Positions 43,933 to 52,870 are shown, numbered from the stretch's first letter. The stretch is 61,555 nucleotides of DNA from Spirochaetota bacterium (GCA_016932015.1 JAFGDQ010000010.1:1-61555), one strand, 5' to 3'. Program-made: numbers and translations. Notes: a model not told the origin generated them from the letters alone.

Positions 43933-45426
43933 TTATATAAAAAGATCCCTTTTCCCTTTTTTTATTTCTTCATAATATTCGTGAAAATTATTCAGAAGAT
44001 TGCCTTTCTTGTAAAAATCCATCTCATCAATCATGGAAAGCTCCCTGGCAATGACCTGCTCGCCGAGAGCCCTGGTTTCTTCTGAAGCATAATCGTCCAG
44101 ATATTCCCGGTAAGTCAGGACTGCATTAAGCTTGCAGAATTTGCCTTCAATGCCGTTATGGAGCAGGCCCATAATTTTACTCCCTGTCCGTCCGCACCTG
44201 TAACCCGCTGTACAGAATGATGTGATCATGCCCATCTGAGCCAGTTCTTTTGTAACTTCATCAAGCGAACGTGTGTCACCTAAAAGAAACTGCTGTTTTT
44301 TCAGCTCCTGATCCGCCGAATTCGAGTATCCTCCGATCTCGATTTTTGAAGAAGCGTCTGTCTGAGTGCATCCGACTTTCATAACATCCATTCTTATTTC
44401 CGGTCTCTCACGCGCTGTAATGATCAGGCCTGTATACGGGATAGCCAGTCTCAATACAGTTACCAGCTTTTTAAAATGCTCGTCAGTAACAAGATATCCC
44501 GACTTCTCGGGTATGGTCGATCCGCTTGCAGGAGTCAGCCTTGGGAAAGAAACCGTATGAGGGCCTATGCTGAACTGCCTTTCAAGATCGAGTGCATGAT
44601 AAAGAAGTCCCATTACCTCGAATTTCCAGTCATAAAGCCCGAAAAGCGCGCCAATGCCCATGTCGTCAATACCGGCATCCATAGCACGGTGCATCGCGTA
44701 TAAGCGCCATCTGTAATCCTGTTTCGGCCCGCTGGGATGCATTTCACTGTAAGTCGGTTTATGGTAGGTTTCCTGAAAAACCTGATATGTTCCGATTCCC
44801 ACATCTTTTAATTTGCGCAGTTTTTCAGTGGACATGGGCGCGGCATTAACATTTATTCTGCGTATGGATGTTTCCGTGTTACGGGGCGACACTCCTTTAA
44901 CGCTGTAAACAGCATTCATTGCGTCACACATGTAGTCAATATCAGATCTTGGATGCTCACCAAAAACAATGATCATTCGCTTATGGCCTTCTGCGAGAAG
45001 TGATACGGTCTCCTCACGTATTTCTTCCATTGTAAGTGTTTTTCTTATTTCAGAGCTGTTGTCGCTCCTGAAACCGCAGTATCTGCATCCGTTAACACAT
45101 ACATTGCTGCAGTAAAGAGGTGCGAAAAAAACAATCCGGTTATCGTAAACCTTTCTTTTCACTTCAAGCCCTGCGGCGTACATCTCCTCCCATAAATCAT
45201 TATCTGTAATGTTTAAAAGGACTGCCGTTTCCTCAGGGGTTAATATTTTTATCTCAAGCGATTTCTGCAGTATATCTCTTACTCTTGATTTGTCATTTGT
45301 ATGATTGCTGGAAAGAGCTTTATTAATAATTTCTTCATCAATAAAATCTTTTCCGTTTATCAGATACTTTTCTATCTGATCGTTCTTTATGATGCCAGAG
45401 CACCATTGAGCAGCTGGAACAGGCAT
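43933..45426 (-). CDS. hydG: [FeFe]-hydrogenase maturase HydG-like radical SAM enzyme with altered C-terminal cluster motif
   Basis: A 497-residue radical SAM protein. The SAM-binding cluster motif CVNGCRYC (C110, C114, C117) follows APLYCSN. HydG splits tyrosine to p-cresol, CO and CN- to build the hydrogenase H-cluster precursor. Family blocks include GPHTVSFPRLTPASG (with the His for the dangler iron), VGCTQTDASSKIEIGGYS and the C-terminal NAVLTYREYLDDYAS. The auxiliary cluster normally uses CX2CX22C. Here the middle position is Gly (FCTAGYRCGRTG: C405, G408), with a Cys three residues later (C411); C431 is conserved. The start has GGAG at eight bases. A TM1266-type hydrogenase regulator precedes it. 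hydE, hydF and hydrogenase genes are not in the window. Confidence 0.88.
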   Translation of the reverse strand: MPVPAAQWCSGIIKNDQIEKYLINGKDFIDEEIINKALSSNHTNDKSRVRDILQKSLEIKILTPEETAVLLNITDNDLWEEMYAAGLEVKRKVYDNRIVFFAPLYCSNVCVNGCRYCGFRSDNSSEIRKTLTMEEIREETVSLLAEGHKRMIIVFGEHPRSDIDYMCDAMNAVYSVKGVSPRNTETSIRRINVNAAPMSTEKLRKLKDVGIGTYQVFQETYHKPTYSEMHPSGPKQDYRWRLYAMHRAMDAGIDDMGIGALFGLYDWKFEVMGLLYHALDLERQFSIGPHTVSFPRLTPASGSTIPEKSGYLVTDEHFKKLVTVLRLAIPYTGLIITARERPEIRMDVMKVGCTQTDASSKIEIGGYSNSADQELKKQQFLLGDTRSLDEVTKELAQMGMITSFCTAGYRCGRTGSKIMGLLHNGIEGKFCKLNAVLTYREYLDDYASEETRALGEQVIARELSMIDEMDFYKKGNLLNNFHEYYEEIKKGKRDLFI

Positions 45427-45467
45427 AATTATATCTCCGGTTTTTAAAAAATTGACGAATACTTATT

Positions 45468-45719
45468 TTAAGCTTCGTCCGGCATAACCATTGATTTGAC
45501 ATGAACACCCTGCAGCCTGCCGAGCTGGCCGGTTAAAGATCCGATTTTATCTGTAGACCCTTCCAGGACAATTGAAATAATACTGACATTGCGTGAAGAG
45601 AGAGGAAGACCCTGTCTGCCTATTATTATATCACCATGTGAAGATAAAATAGTATTAACGCGGGAAACGGAATTTTTATCCCTTATCAGCACAAGGGCTG
45701 CGCCGATTCTCTTTTCCAT
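45468..45719 (-). CDS. Iron-only hydrogenase system regulator (TM1266-type ACT-like protein)
   Basis: An 83-residue ACT-like protein. The blocks MEKRIGAALVLIRDKNSVSRVN, GDIIIGRQGLPLSSRNVSIIS and GSLTGQLGRLQGVHVKSMV match the small regulator that accompanies [FeFe]-hydrogenase maturation genes in anaerobes. The protein probably senses a small ligand and has no DNA-binding domain, so its regulatory role is by analogy only. AGAGG lies seven bases before the ATG. It is 41 bases upstream of hydG and in the same direction, giving a two-gene transcript. Confidence 0.85.
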   Translation of the reverse strand: MEKRIGAALVLIRDKNSVSRVNTILSSHGDIIIGRQGLPLSSRNVSIISIVLEGSTDKIGSLTGQLGRLQGVHVKSMVMPDEA

Positions 45720-46049
45720 CAGAAAGCCTCTGGATTCGATAAAATTGATCCTTGATAGTGACTTGTCAATATCTCAGATTACTCTATCAATATACCAAAA
45801 ATACGCATATTTTGTCACTATTTTTTTATAGCAAAAAATTACTCTACTATTTTTTTTTAAAAAAAATGATCTAATATCATAACTTTTTACGGAATTCTTT
45901 TTGAAAAACAAATGTTTTTTATTGCTATAAATAATAAATAGCAACTTAAGTGTTTATGAGAAAATAAATGCCAATATGAATGATTTCTTTATTGCATTGT
46001 ATAAAAGTAAATATTCTAATACCATGTTAGCTTAATTCATTTCATAGGC

Positions 46050-46406
46050 TCAAATGTACCAGCTCACAGTACGAACAGTACCGGAAATATCAATTTTTTC
46101 TCCGGACGTATTCTCAGGAAACAAAGTCTCTGCGGACATATCCAATCCTCCTGCGGTTACTGTAGCCGGACATTCGTAACATTAAATACCTCTCTGTCTG
46201 CTACCGATAATCAAATCCTTTAATAGCAGGCCTTTTCATGGATACGAATCCCCTGTTTAATTTTGTCCTTCAGCATATCATACAATACATCAATAATTTT
46301 AGCAATGCCAGAAATATTCAAACCATAAGGACTTACTGATTTATAAAACAGCAACAGCAAATACTTTCAGGTTTATAAACCGGAGAGATTCATCCGTCAT
46401 TTTCAT
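46050..46406 (-). pseudogene. Possible decayed gene remnant
   Basis: On the minus strand, three consecutive stretches read like protein but lie in different frames or are separated by stops. The first is 46341-46406 (MKMTDESLRFINLKVF). The second ends at 46220 (contains YGLNISGIAKIIDVLYDML). The third is 46050 to about 46180 (contains SAETLFPENTSGEKIDISGT). An AGGAGG before the ATG at 46139 could also mark a real 29-codon gene. No family is recognised. The composition argument is soft, so this is a tentative call. Confidence 0.25.
46370..46381. promoter_or_regulatory. Palindrome GGTTTATAAACC, copy 1
   Basis: A perfect 12-base palindrome about 190 bases upstream of the porin-like gene. The same 12-mer occurs at 49327-49338 upstream of the CsgG/LpoB-like gene. 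The two copies flank the AraC-type regulator gene. This could be a shared operator, or chance in AT-rich DNA. Confidence 0.35.
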
Positions 46407-46435
46407 ATATTCATTGATTATACAACTACCTTATA

Positions 46436-46492
46436 AAAAGTCGGTTTCCTGGACGGATAGATTACCGCAACAGAAACCGATTTTTTATTTTT
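46436..46492. terminator. Bidirectional hairpin with T-tracts on both sides
   Basis: TCGGTTTCCTG (46441-46451) pairs with CAGAAACCGA (46471-46480) with one bulged base, and inner CGG/CCG pairs shorten the loop. On the plus strand TTTTTTATTTTT follows; on the minus strand CTTTTTAT follows. It would insulate the upstream sparse region from the porin-like gene. Confidence 0.6.
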
Positions 46493-46571
46493 AACTTCTG
46501 TGTAAATTTTAAAAGTCGTACATCGGGTTAGAAATATTTTTTATAACTAATTATCATAAGGAGATCATCAT

Positions 46572-47717
46572 ATGAAATTTAAGCTTTTATCATTGGCAAT
46601 AGCAGTTTTTACTATTGCTTCCATTTGGATTTTTTCATCTGAAGCAAAAGCACAGGGAGGAGATTCGATTACTCCATACGCCGAGGCAATTTTCTGGGCC
46701 GGAATAACAAGCTATGACGACGATTCTGCAGGGTCCCTATGGCAAGGAGAAGAAGGAGATACTGATTTAGCTTTCAATCTTTGTCCTCAAACATATTTAG
46801 GCGTAAGAGGAACGAAAAATAATATTTTCGCGAACGTTGCTTTTCAGGCGAAAACCCCCTCTATGGACGCGGAAGAACAGGACCAGGTATTTTTATTTCT
46901 TGCTTACCTTGCATACAGGATAGGGGATTTTGGAATCATGATAGGACAGACATTTACGCCTTATTCAGCTCTGGACTCTGATGATGTCGCTTTTATGGGG
47001 ACTGCATTCGCCTGGGACATGATGTACGAATACAGTTTATTTGATCCGGCTCGTCCGCAAATAAAACTGGATTATAAAGGTTTTTATATTGATTTAATTC
47101 GTCATACAAAAAATGAAGAATCCGGTGTTGATGTCGTGATTCCTATGCTTGCAGCAGGTTATCAGTACGGCACCCCTTTTACTCCGGTATCTTTCGGAAT
47201 TCACGGACTGTATCAAACATATAAAATTGATTCGGCATATGTTGAAGACAGTACAGGCGCTTATGTAACAAACCAGATTGATGGAGAATCAATTGCCTCA
47301 TACGCAGCAGGAGTTGAGTTCAATATAAATAATATGAACGGTTTTTATATAAACACGCACGCGCACTATGGTGTAAATATCGGGGATATGGATCTCTCCG
47401 GCGGGGGAAACCATGTTTCTGACGGAACAGCAAGCGATAAGATTGAAAATACGACTACATATGCCGGCAGGATAGGCATTGCATACGAAACCGGTGCGGT
47501 CAGAGTAGCAGCAGGTATTGGCTATAAAGTTGATTCAAATGATACTTATGCTGAAGATGACCCGATGATGACATATTTTGCATCATTACGCTACAGTATT
47601 CAGCCTAATTTTTCCATTACACCGGTTATACAAATTCAGGACAGTTTGAAAGGCACAAACGATGAAGAGCAGGGTAAAATAACTGTTGTAGGTATTTTAG
47701 CCAAGGCCAGCATATAG
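46572..47717 (+). CDS. Outer-membrane beta-barrel (porin-like) protein
   Basis: A 381-residue secreted protein with a signal peptide ending at AKAQG (about residue 28). The mature part alternates hydrophobic and polar residues with many aromatic girdle positions (TYLGVRGTKNNIFANVAFQAK, YINTHAHYGVNI, YAGRIGIAYETGAVRVAAGIGY). It ends in beta strands of the TVVGILAKASI type, without a terminal Phe. These features indicate a beta-barrel, though no named porin family is recognised. A strong AAGGAG lies before the ATG. It is followed by a terminator-like hairpin and then the AraC regulator gene, so it is probably transcribed alone. Confidence 0.68.
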   Translation: MKFKLLSLAIAVFTIASIWIFSSEAKAQGGDSITPYAEAIFWAGITSYDDDSAGSLWQGEEGDTDLAFNLCPQTYLGVRGTKNNIFANVAFQAKTPSMDAEEQDQVFLFLAYLAYRIGDFGIMIGQTFTPYSALDSDDVAFMGTAFAWDMMYEYSLFDPARPQIKLDYKGFYIDLIRHTKNEESGVDVVIPMLAAGYQYGTPFTPVSFGIHGLYQTYKIDSAYVEDSTGAYVTNQIDGESIASYAAGVEFNINNMNGFYINTHAHYGVNIGDMDLSGGGNHVSDGTASDKIENTTTYAGRIGIAYETGAVRVAAGIGYKVDSNDTYAEDDPMMTYFASLRYSIQPNFSITPVIQIQDSLKGTNDEEQGKITVVGILAKASI

Positions 47718-47759
47718 AATTATACGATGTACGACTTTTAAAATTTATATAAATAAAAT

Positions 47760-47818
47760 ACCCTCTTTGATTTTTTAAAATAAAATTTTATAATTTATTA
47801 AATACAGAGAGGGTTTTT
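47760..47818 (+). terminator. Terminator-like hairpin after the porin-like gene
   Basis: ACCCTCTTTG (47760-47769) pairs with CAGAGAGGGT (47805-47814) over ten positions including one G-T pair, followed by four more T. The loop is long (35 bases) and contains a smaller A/T hairpin. Confidence 0.55.
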
Positions 47819-47994
47819 GCAACTTAACGATTCCATTAAATGTTTATATTATAGTGTAATATTACAAATTTATACTACATTATCAGAGAAAATTTTATTT
47901 ATGAATCTTTTTCGTATTATCTCCACGGTTTTAATTCAGATTTTTCCGGTTCCCGTAAACTCTGTTAAAATACAATCGTTTTAAAGTTAAAAAC

Positions 47995-49200
47995 ATGACT
48001 TTTTATAATTATCTTATCATTTTCTCAACAAGCATCGGTTTTTTAATGGCACTAAGCATGCTTATTCGAAGGCGGCCATTGTACAGGAATATTATATTTT
48101 CAATGCTTCTATTTTTTATTACTTATGTTAATCTGTTTGCACATCTGGAATACATAAACTCTCCGTGGAATTTGCCTGTTTTTTCATTCCTCAGATTTCC
48201 GGTTTCAATTCTCCTCGGGCCGGTTATGTACTTATATATTTTAAGTCTTACAGAGGAAAAAACAAAACTGGTTAAGACAGATTTTATCCATTTCCCTCCT
48301 GCGGTAATTTTCCCGTTAGCAGGATATATTTATCTGTATCATAATTTATCTGCGCTATCTAATCTGAAATCACAAAATCATGTGATTTCATGGGATACAG
48401 GATTAGCTTTTTTAAACCTGATCGGCCTCACTGCAATTGCATACCTGATATTCTATATTTCCCTGTCAATAAGAAATATTTTTAAAAGCATAAAAAAAGG
48501 AATCCCTTTACCTTCGAGTATATTATTGCTTCTTATTATTCTTTTCCTAAGCCTGCTTCTGGCTGTTACAGCAATTGAAATTATCATTACCCGTTCAGAA
48601 TTGCTGTTTTACCTGAACAGAATATTAAACAGTATAATAATAATTGTATTATTCCTTGTTAACCAGTGGAAGCCCTATTTTCTGATGCACAATACCTATA
48701 ACATTAAGAAGGAACGAAAATCCAAATCTTATCTGTCAAAAATTAATTTAAGCCAGTTGGACAAACAGCTTAAAACAGTAATGGAAAAAGAAAAATTTTA
48801 CTGTGATGAGGATCTTACTTTAAAGAGATTAAGCGATGCACTTGATATTACTCCTCATCAACTGTCTGAATTTCTGAATGAACATCATAAAAAAAATTTC
48901 AAACACTTTGTTAATTCATACAGAATTGAAGAAGCAAAAGAACAGCTGCAGGAGCAGCCGGACCGCAATGCACTTACAATTGCATTAGCAGTCGGGTTTA
49001 ATTCATACACTACTTTTCATACCACCTTTAAAAAAGAAGTTGGCCAGTCTCCGAATGATTTTCGAAGATCAATCTTAAAAAAAACGCGTCCGAAAGGTTC
49101 TGCAACAGTTTGCAGCAGGCATAATAATATCCGGATCTCCGCAGATTCCAAGGAAACAGGAGTACATCATTTAAATAAAGCTGCACGCAAATTGCGATAA
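47995..49200 (+). CDS. Membrane-bound AraC-family transcriptional regulator
   Basis: A 401-residue protein. Residues 1 to about 235 contain some seven hydrophobic helices with short loops. The C-terminal part has an AraC-type DNA-binding domain: first helix-turn-helix LTLKRLSDALDITPHQLSEFLNE, and second NALTIALAVGFNSYTTFHTTFKKEVGQSPNDFRRS. A basic tail of about 40 residues follows. Membrane-tethered AraC proteins of this layout occur in Bacteroidetes and spirochaetes and sense external signals. Its neighbours on each side are envelope proteins whose upstream regions share a palindrome, so they are candidate targets. AraC proteins usually bind direct repeats, which argues against the palindrome as its site. 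Confidence 0.85.
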   Translation: MTFYNYLIIFSTSIGFLMALSMLIRRRPLYRNIIFSMLLFFITYVNLFAHLEYINSPWNLPVFSFLRFPVSILLGPVMYLYILSLTEEKTKLVKTDFIHFPPAVIFPLAGYIYLYHNLSALSNLKSQNHVISWDTGLAFLNLIGLTAIAYLIFYISLSIRNIFKSIKKGIPLPSSILLLLIILFLSLLLAVTAIEIIITRSELLFYLNRILNSIIIIVLFLVNQWKPYFLMHNTYNIKKERKSKSYLSKINLSQLDKQLKTVMEKEKFYCDEDLTLKRLSDALDITPHQLSEFLNEHHKKNFKHFVNSYRIEEAKEQLQEQPDRNALTIALAVGFNSYTTFHTTFKKEVGQSPNDFRRSILKKTRPKGSATVCSRHNNIRISADSKETGVHHLNKAARKLR

Positions 49201-49323
49201 TACTTAAACTTTTTTTTTCAATCAGATTATTAATACAGCTATAAATATAATCCGGCTTATTATTAATTATATCAGAAACCCGAACCGGTATTTTCGCCTC
49301 ATCTATTTGAGGAATTCCCGCTT

Positions 49324-49373
49324 ACGGGTTTATAAACCTGCCACAACAAATTGATACTGCTTTATAAACCCGT
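49324..49373. promoter_or_regulatory. Inverted repeat with palindrome GGTTTATAAACC, copy 2
   Basis: ACGGGTTTATAAA (49324-49336) and TTTATAAACCCGT (49361-49373) form a perfect 13-base inverted repeat with a 24-base spacer. Its left arm overlaps GGTTTATAAACC at 49327-49338, which is identical to 46370-46381. The element ends about 95 bases upstream of the CsgG/LpoB-like gene start, in promoter position. Confidence 0.45.
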
Positions 49374-49469
49374 TAGAAAGCATCTCATTTCCCGGATATA
49401 TTATTCAGTAAAGAATCAAAGATAATCGGTTTATTTTTGAAAAAATATTTATTCAAAGAGAGGTAACGT

Positions 49470-49985
49470 ATGAATCTAAAAAAAATCACAACAATTCTTT
49501 TCTGCATAACTATTTTCAGCGGCAATCTTTTCGCTCTGAATAATAAAAATCAGGGCAACATAAGAATCAAGATCAATACTTCAGAAAAACAGTCTGAAAT
49601 AAAAAAAATGGCAGTACTGCCGATTAACACAAGCTTTGCTCCAAACTATGTATCACAGGGCCGGGACTTTGCCAGTTTTTTGACAAATGAATTTCAGGAA
49701 GCAGGCTATAACTGTATTCACGAAGAAGTGGTCTGCAGAATAATGATAGAACAATCTTTAAATCAAAATAACCCTGTTGATTTTGATACAGCTGTTAAAA
49801 TCGGAAAGTTATCAGGTGCTGACGGAGTAGTTATGGGCGAGCTCATCTCAAGTGCTTACGGAGAACAGCAGAATTTCAGAATAAAATTCATAAATGTTGA
49901 AACCGGAAAAATTATTTGGTACATTGATGCTACAAATGTTTACAAAGGACAAATTGCTGAAAAATTAAAATCCGGGCTGGAATAA
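49470..49985 (+). CDS. Secreted CsgG/LpoB-like envelope protein
   Basis: A 171-residue protein with a signal peptide ending near LFALN (about residue 24). No lipobox is visible. The core pattern KKMAVLPINTSFAPNYVSQG, FASFLTNEFQEAGYNCI and LSGADGVVMGELISSAYGE is shared by the CsgG, LpoB and GNA1162-type periplasmic lipoprotein families. It then has a short beta end (NVETGKIIWYIDATNVYKG). Those families act in secretion or cell-wall synthesis control, but the function here cannot be assigned. AGAGAGGT precedes the ATG. An inverted repeat lies upstream, and a strong hairpin follows. Confidence 0.68.
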   Translation: MNLKKITTILFCITIFSGNLFALNNKNQGNIRIKINTSEKQSEIKKMAVLPINTSFAPNYVSQGRDFASFLTNEFQEAGYNCIHEEVVCRIMIEQSLNQNNPVDFDTAVKIGKLSGADGVVMGELISSAYGEQQNFRIKFINVETGKIIWYIDATNVYKGQIAEKLKSGLE

Positions 49986-50024
49986 AAACAGATAAATATT
50001 GATTTGAAGATCCTGAATTGAGAT

Positions 50025-50058
50025 TTACGGATTCGCGCTAATCTGCGCGAATCCGTAA
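50025..50058. terminator. Strong bidirectional hairpin between convergent genes
   Basis: TTACGGATTCGCGC and GCGCGAATCCGTAA pair perfectly over 14 bases with a six-base loop. It lies between the CsgG/LpoB-like gene and the UroD-like gene, which converge. T-tracts are weak. Confidence 0.6.
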
Positions 50059-50090
50059 TCTATTATACTAATATTGAATGCTGAACAACA

Positions 50091-51176
50091 CTACTTGCTG
50101 TAATTAATTCGTGACTGCTTATAGAGCTCTTCCCTGTAAGCAGGAGTAAGCATTTTCGCGCCGTAAAAATTAAAGTAAGAAGGTTTGTCAGGATTGCAGA
50201 ATTTATTCGCGTAATCTCTTGCAGCTGCTCTCTGCTCTTCTTCTGACAGTGCTTCCATGTTAACTATTTCGGGAATAACACCTATCATAATCTGATCACC
50301 GTAAAGCTCATAGATTTTATGAGTATCGTTCATAAGCTGGCCGCCCCATGCGTCCCATCCTGCTTTAATTATATTAGGCACCTGCTTCATGAGCTGGCCG
50401 CAGCTGTGAAGTTCGCAGAATTTTCCTCTGGAATGCAGATAATCAGTTACTTTCCTCATATATGGCACTATCATCTCCTCCGCAACAGCAGGTGAGAAAA
50501 ATGTCTCTTTCTGAGAGCCCCAGTCGTCATGAATATAAAAACCGTCAATATCAGGAAAATATGTAATGTATTTTTCAAATATCTGAATATAGAGATCGCT
50601 CAGTTTTTCAAAAAAATCCTTAACTGCATCTATCTGATCATCATCTATAAGAGCCATTACAGCATTCTCAAAATCAAGAAAAGTGATAAGCCTTTCATAA
50701 AATCCGGTCTGAAACCATGCAAGGTTAAATCTGTCTGATTTAAGATAAGTTCCGTTATTTTCCTTTGCGCTGCCTTCCCAGTCCCAGCTATTAATATCAG
50801 GCCATACTACTTTATCATACCATTCATTGGCATCTTCCATAAAAGGTTTTCCAGGACGGATCATTGAGCCGCCTGCACTCGGTACATATTCCCATTCCAT
50901 GCCAAACATGTCTTTTCCGCCGCCTTTGTTCGGGTCAAAAGGTGTTGCCTCAAATATAAACGCGCGGGCTACATTGTCAGGCAGAATTCTTGGGGTGAAA
51001 ATTCTGTTTTCCACTCCTCCAATAAACTGCCATATCGGCTTTCCTGAAAAAGCAGCTTTAGTTGCCTCTCTTTCAGATACCGGATAATTTAATATATTAA
51101 AAGCCGGCACCATTGGATTTTCTGGTATTTGAGTTACTACTTCCAATTCTTTAGGATCAAATGTCGGTACTGCCAT
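50091..51176 (-). CDS. Uroporphyrinogen decarboxylase-like (corrinoid methyltransferase type) protein
   Basis: A 361-residue UroD-superfamily protein. Signature blocks are DIDGFYIHDDWGSQKETFFSP and CELHSCGQLMKQVPNIIKAGWDAWGGQ, in which His and Cys can bind zinc as in MtaA/MtbA methyltransferases. These differ from true UroD, which acts on haem precursors. Such proteins move methyl groups between corrinoid proteins and thiols. No corrinoid protein gene is adjacent, so the substrate is unknown. AGGAGA lies nine bases before the ATG. The gene is monocistronic on the minus strand. Confidence 0.75.
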   Translation of the reverse strand: MAVPTFDPKELEVVTQIPENPMVPAFNILNYPVSEREATKAAFSGKPIWQFIGGVENRIFTPRILPDNVARAFIFEATPFDPNKGGGKDMFGMEWEYVPSAGGSMIRPGKPFMEDANEWYDKVVWPDINSWDWEGSAKENNGTYLKSDRFNLAWFQTGFYERLITFLDFENAVMALIDDDQIDAVKDFFEKLSDLYIQIFEKYITYFPDIDGFYIHDDWGSQKETFFSPAVAEEMIVPYMRKVTDYLHSRGKFCELHSCGQLMKQVPNIIKAGWDAWGGQLMNDTHKIYELYGDQIMIGVIPEIVNMEALSEEEQRAAARDYANKFCNPDKPSYFNFYGAKMLTPAYREELYKQSRINYSK

Positions 51177-51332
51177 TATAAATACTCTCCTGCGGATATT
51201 AATTTAACTTTTCCCTACAATAATTCAAATAATGTGATTTTAGTAAAGACAAAAACAAAAGTTATATATATAACTTTTAAATAATAATTCACCACCGCAT
51301 TTACTTTTATATCAAGCCCTGAAATAACGAAT

Positions 51333-52577
51333 TTATTGTTTCCGGCTGCCGGGAAAATTATTTCTCTTTTTACCGGATGACTTGATATAATGATTTTTAG
51401 TGCCAATTGGCGCGATTTTATTTACAGATATTCCTTCAGGCAGGGCCTTTCCCTGTTCTTTTACTGCATCATCCCGAATAACTTCTATCCTGCATTTTAC
51501 TCCTTTTTCAATTGAAATTAAATCCTTTTTATCTTTATCTGTAAAAAAAGTTATGGAAAATCCGGCTTTGCCTGCGCGCCCGGTACGACCGATCCTGTGT
51601 ATATAACTCTCGGTATTATCCGGCATATCATAATTAAAAACATGAGTTATTCCTTCAACATCAAGTCCCCTTGACGCAATATCTGTGGCAACAAGATACT
51701 GTATTTTTGACTTTCTGAAATCTTGCATAACTTTTTCGCGCTTTGCCTGAGTAAGATTTCCATGAAGCCCATCTGACTTATATCCGCGTTCCTTCAAAAC
51801 CTTATTAAGTGATTCCGCTCTGCGCTTTGTACGGCAGAAAATAATGGCCATAAACGGTTTATATTCATCAATAACAGAGGTAAGCTTTTTCTTTTTATTC
51901 TTATCTGTAGTTTCAATTGCTATCTGACGTATTTTTGAAAGTGTTGGTGTGCTGCCTGCAATATTAATTTTTGCCGGTGATTTTAAATGCTTTCCGGCAA
52001 GAGAAATAATTCCTTTAGGCATAGTAGCAGAACATAATACAGTCTGTCTTCGTCTTGCGCTATGATGAATTATTTTTTCAACATCGTGCAGGAATCCCAT
52101 ATCAAGCATCAGATCAGCTTCATCGAGTACAAGGGTTTTTATTCCGGTAAAGTTAACATTTTTGCGATTAATATGATCCAGCAGCCTTCCGGGTGTTCCG
52201 ACCACAATGTGAACTTTCTTCTGCAGCTTTTTTTTCTGCATTCTCACATCCTGTCCGCCATATGCTGCAAGTATATTTACTCCGCATGCTTCAGCGAGCA
52301 TCTTTGCAACCTGAGTTATCTGAAGCGCAAGTTCGCGTGTCGGTGTGATGATGAGGGCCTGCACATTATCTGCGTTGAGATCTATTTTCTGCATTATTGG
52401 CAAAAGAAAAGCAAGTGTTTTGCCTGTGCCGGTCTGAGCCTTGGCAATTAAGTCTTTTCCACTAAGAAGCACAGGGATGGCCTGCTGCTGAATGAGAGTA
52501 GGATTTGTAATTCTGTTTTTTGATAATATCTCAATCAGTTTTTCACTGATTTCAAGAGGCATGAACCCATCGTTCAT
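51333..52577 (-). CDS. DEAD-box RNA helicase
   Basis: A 414-residue DEAD-box protein. The motifs in order are the Q motif NPTLIQQQAIP, Walker A AKAQTGTGKT, PTRELALQ, GTPGRLLDH, DEAD in LVLDEADLMLDMGF, SAT in LCSATMPKGI, and the C-terminal RGLDVEGITHVFNYD and HRIGRTGRAG. It unwinds short RNA duplexes with ATP. The basic C-terminal tail is short (KSSGKKRNNFPGSRKQ). It is closest in layout to RhlE-type helicases, but the subgroup cannot be assigned with confidence. AAAGGA lies eight bases before the ATG. Confidence 0.93.
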   Translation of the reverse strand: MNDGFMPLEISEKLIEILSKNRITNPTLIQQQAIPVLLSGKDLIAKAQTGTGKTLAFLLPIMQKIDLNADNVQALIITPTRELALQITQVAKMLAEACGVNILAAYGGQDVRMQKKKLQKKVHIVVGTPGRLLDHINRKNVNFTGIKTLVLDEADLMLDMGFLHDVEKIIHHSARRRQTVLCSATMPKGIISLAGKHLKSPAKINIAGSTPTLSKIRQIAIETTDKNKKKKLTSVIDEYKPFMAIIFCRTKRRAESLNKVLKERGYKSDGLHGNLTQAKREKVMQDFRKSKIQYLVATDIASRGLDVEGITHVFNYDMPDNTESYIHRIGRTGRAGKAGFSITFFTDKDKKDLISIEKGVKCRIEVIRDDAVKEQGKALPEGISVNKIAPIGTKNHYIKSSGKKRNNFPGSRKQ

Positions 52578-52815
52578 TTTAAAGTCCTTTAGTGTTTTAT
52601 TTCAGGAAATGTGCCTTGAGCATTTCAGCCGCTATCTTGATTTTACGGGAAGACAAGCAGGAAAGGTTTTGTGCAGGAATCCTTACGGCAATATTATAAA
52701 ACCGCCAATTACTGGCAATACATTTTAATAGTAATAAAACTGCTCAACTGGATGTCACAGCAAGTAGACAATGTAATGGCAGTGAAAAAATTCAATGCAC
52801 GGAACATTGGAAAAT

Positions 52816-52836
52816 CCGGGGCTCATTGAACCCCGG
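52816..52836 (-). terminator. Hairpin after the cupin gene
   Basis: CCGGGG (52816-52821) and CCCCGG (52831-52836) form a six-base-pair GC stem with a nine-base loop; on the minus strand ATTTTCC follows. It lies about 35 bases beyond the cupin stop codon. The rest of the 293-base gap to the helicase gene start shows nothing else. Confidence 0.45.
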
Positions 52837-52870
52837 GAAAGGCCCTGTTGGGTATAACAAAAAACAAGGC

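Larger units (their letters stand above)
45720..46571. other. Sparse 850-base region upstream of hydG regulator and porin-like gene
   Basis: A divergent, AT-rich region. An inverted repeat TTGATAG/CTATCAA (45752-45758 and 45784-45790) lies close to the hydrogenase-regulator start and contains a TTGACA-like -35 on the minus strand (45763-45768). The 45800-46040 part shows only A/T tracts. The remainder holds a possible gene remnant, a palindrome and a bidirectional hairpin, listed separately. Confidence 0.4.

Noticed and set aside
45752-45790. Inverted repeat TTGATAG/CTATCAA as an FNR or Rex site for the hydG operon
   Set aside because: Spacing of 25 bases and the half-sites do not match either regulator; kept only as a note on the region.
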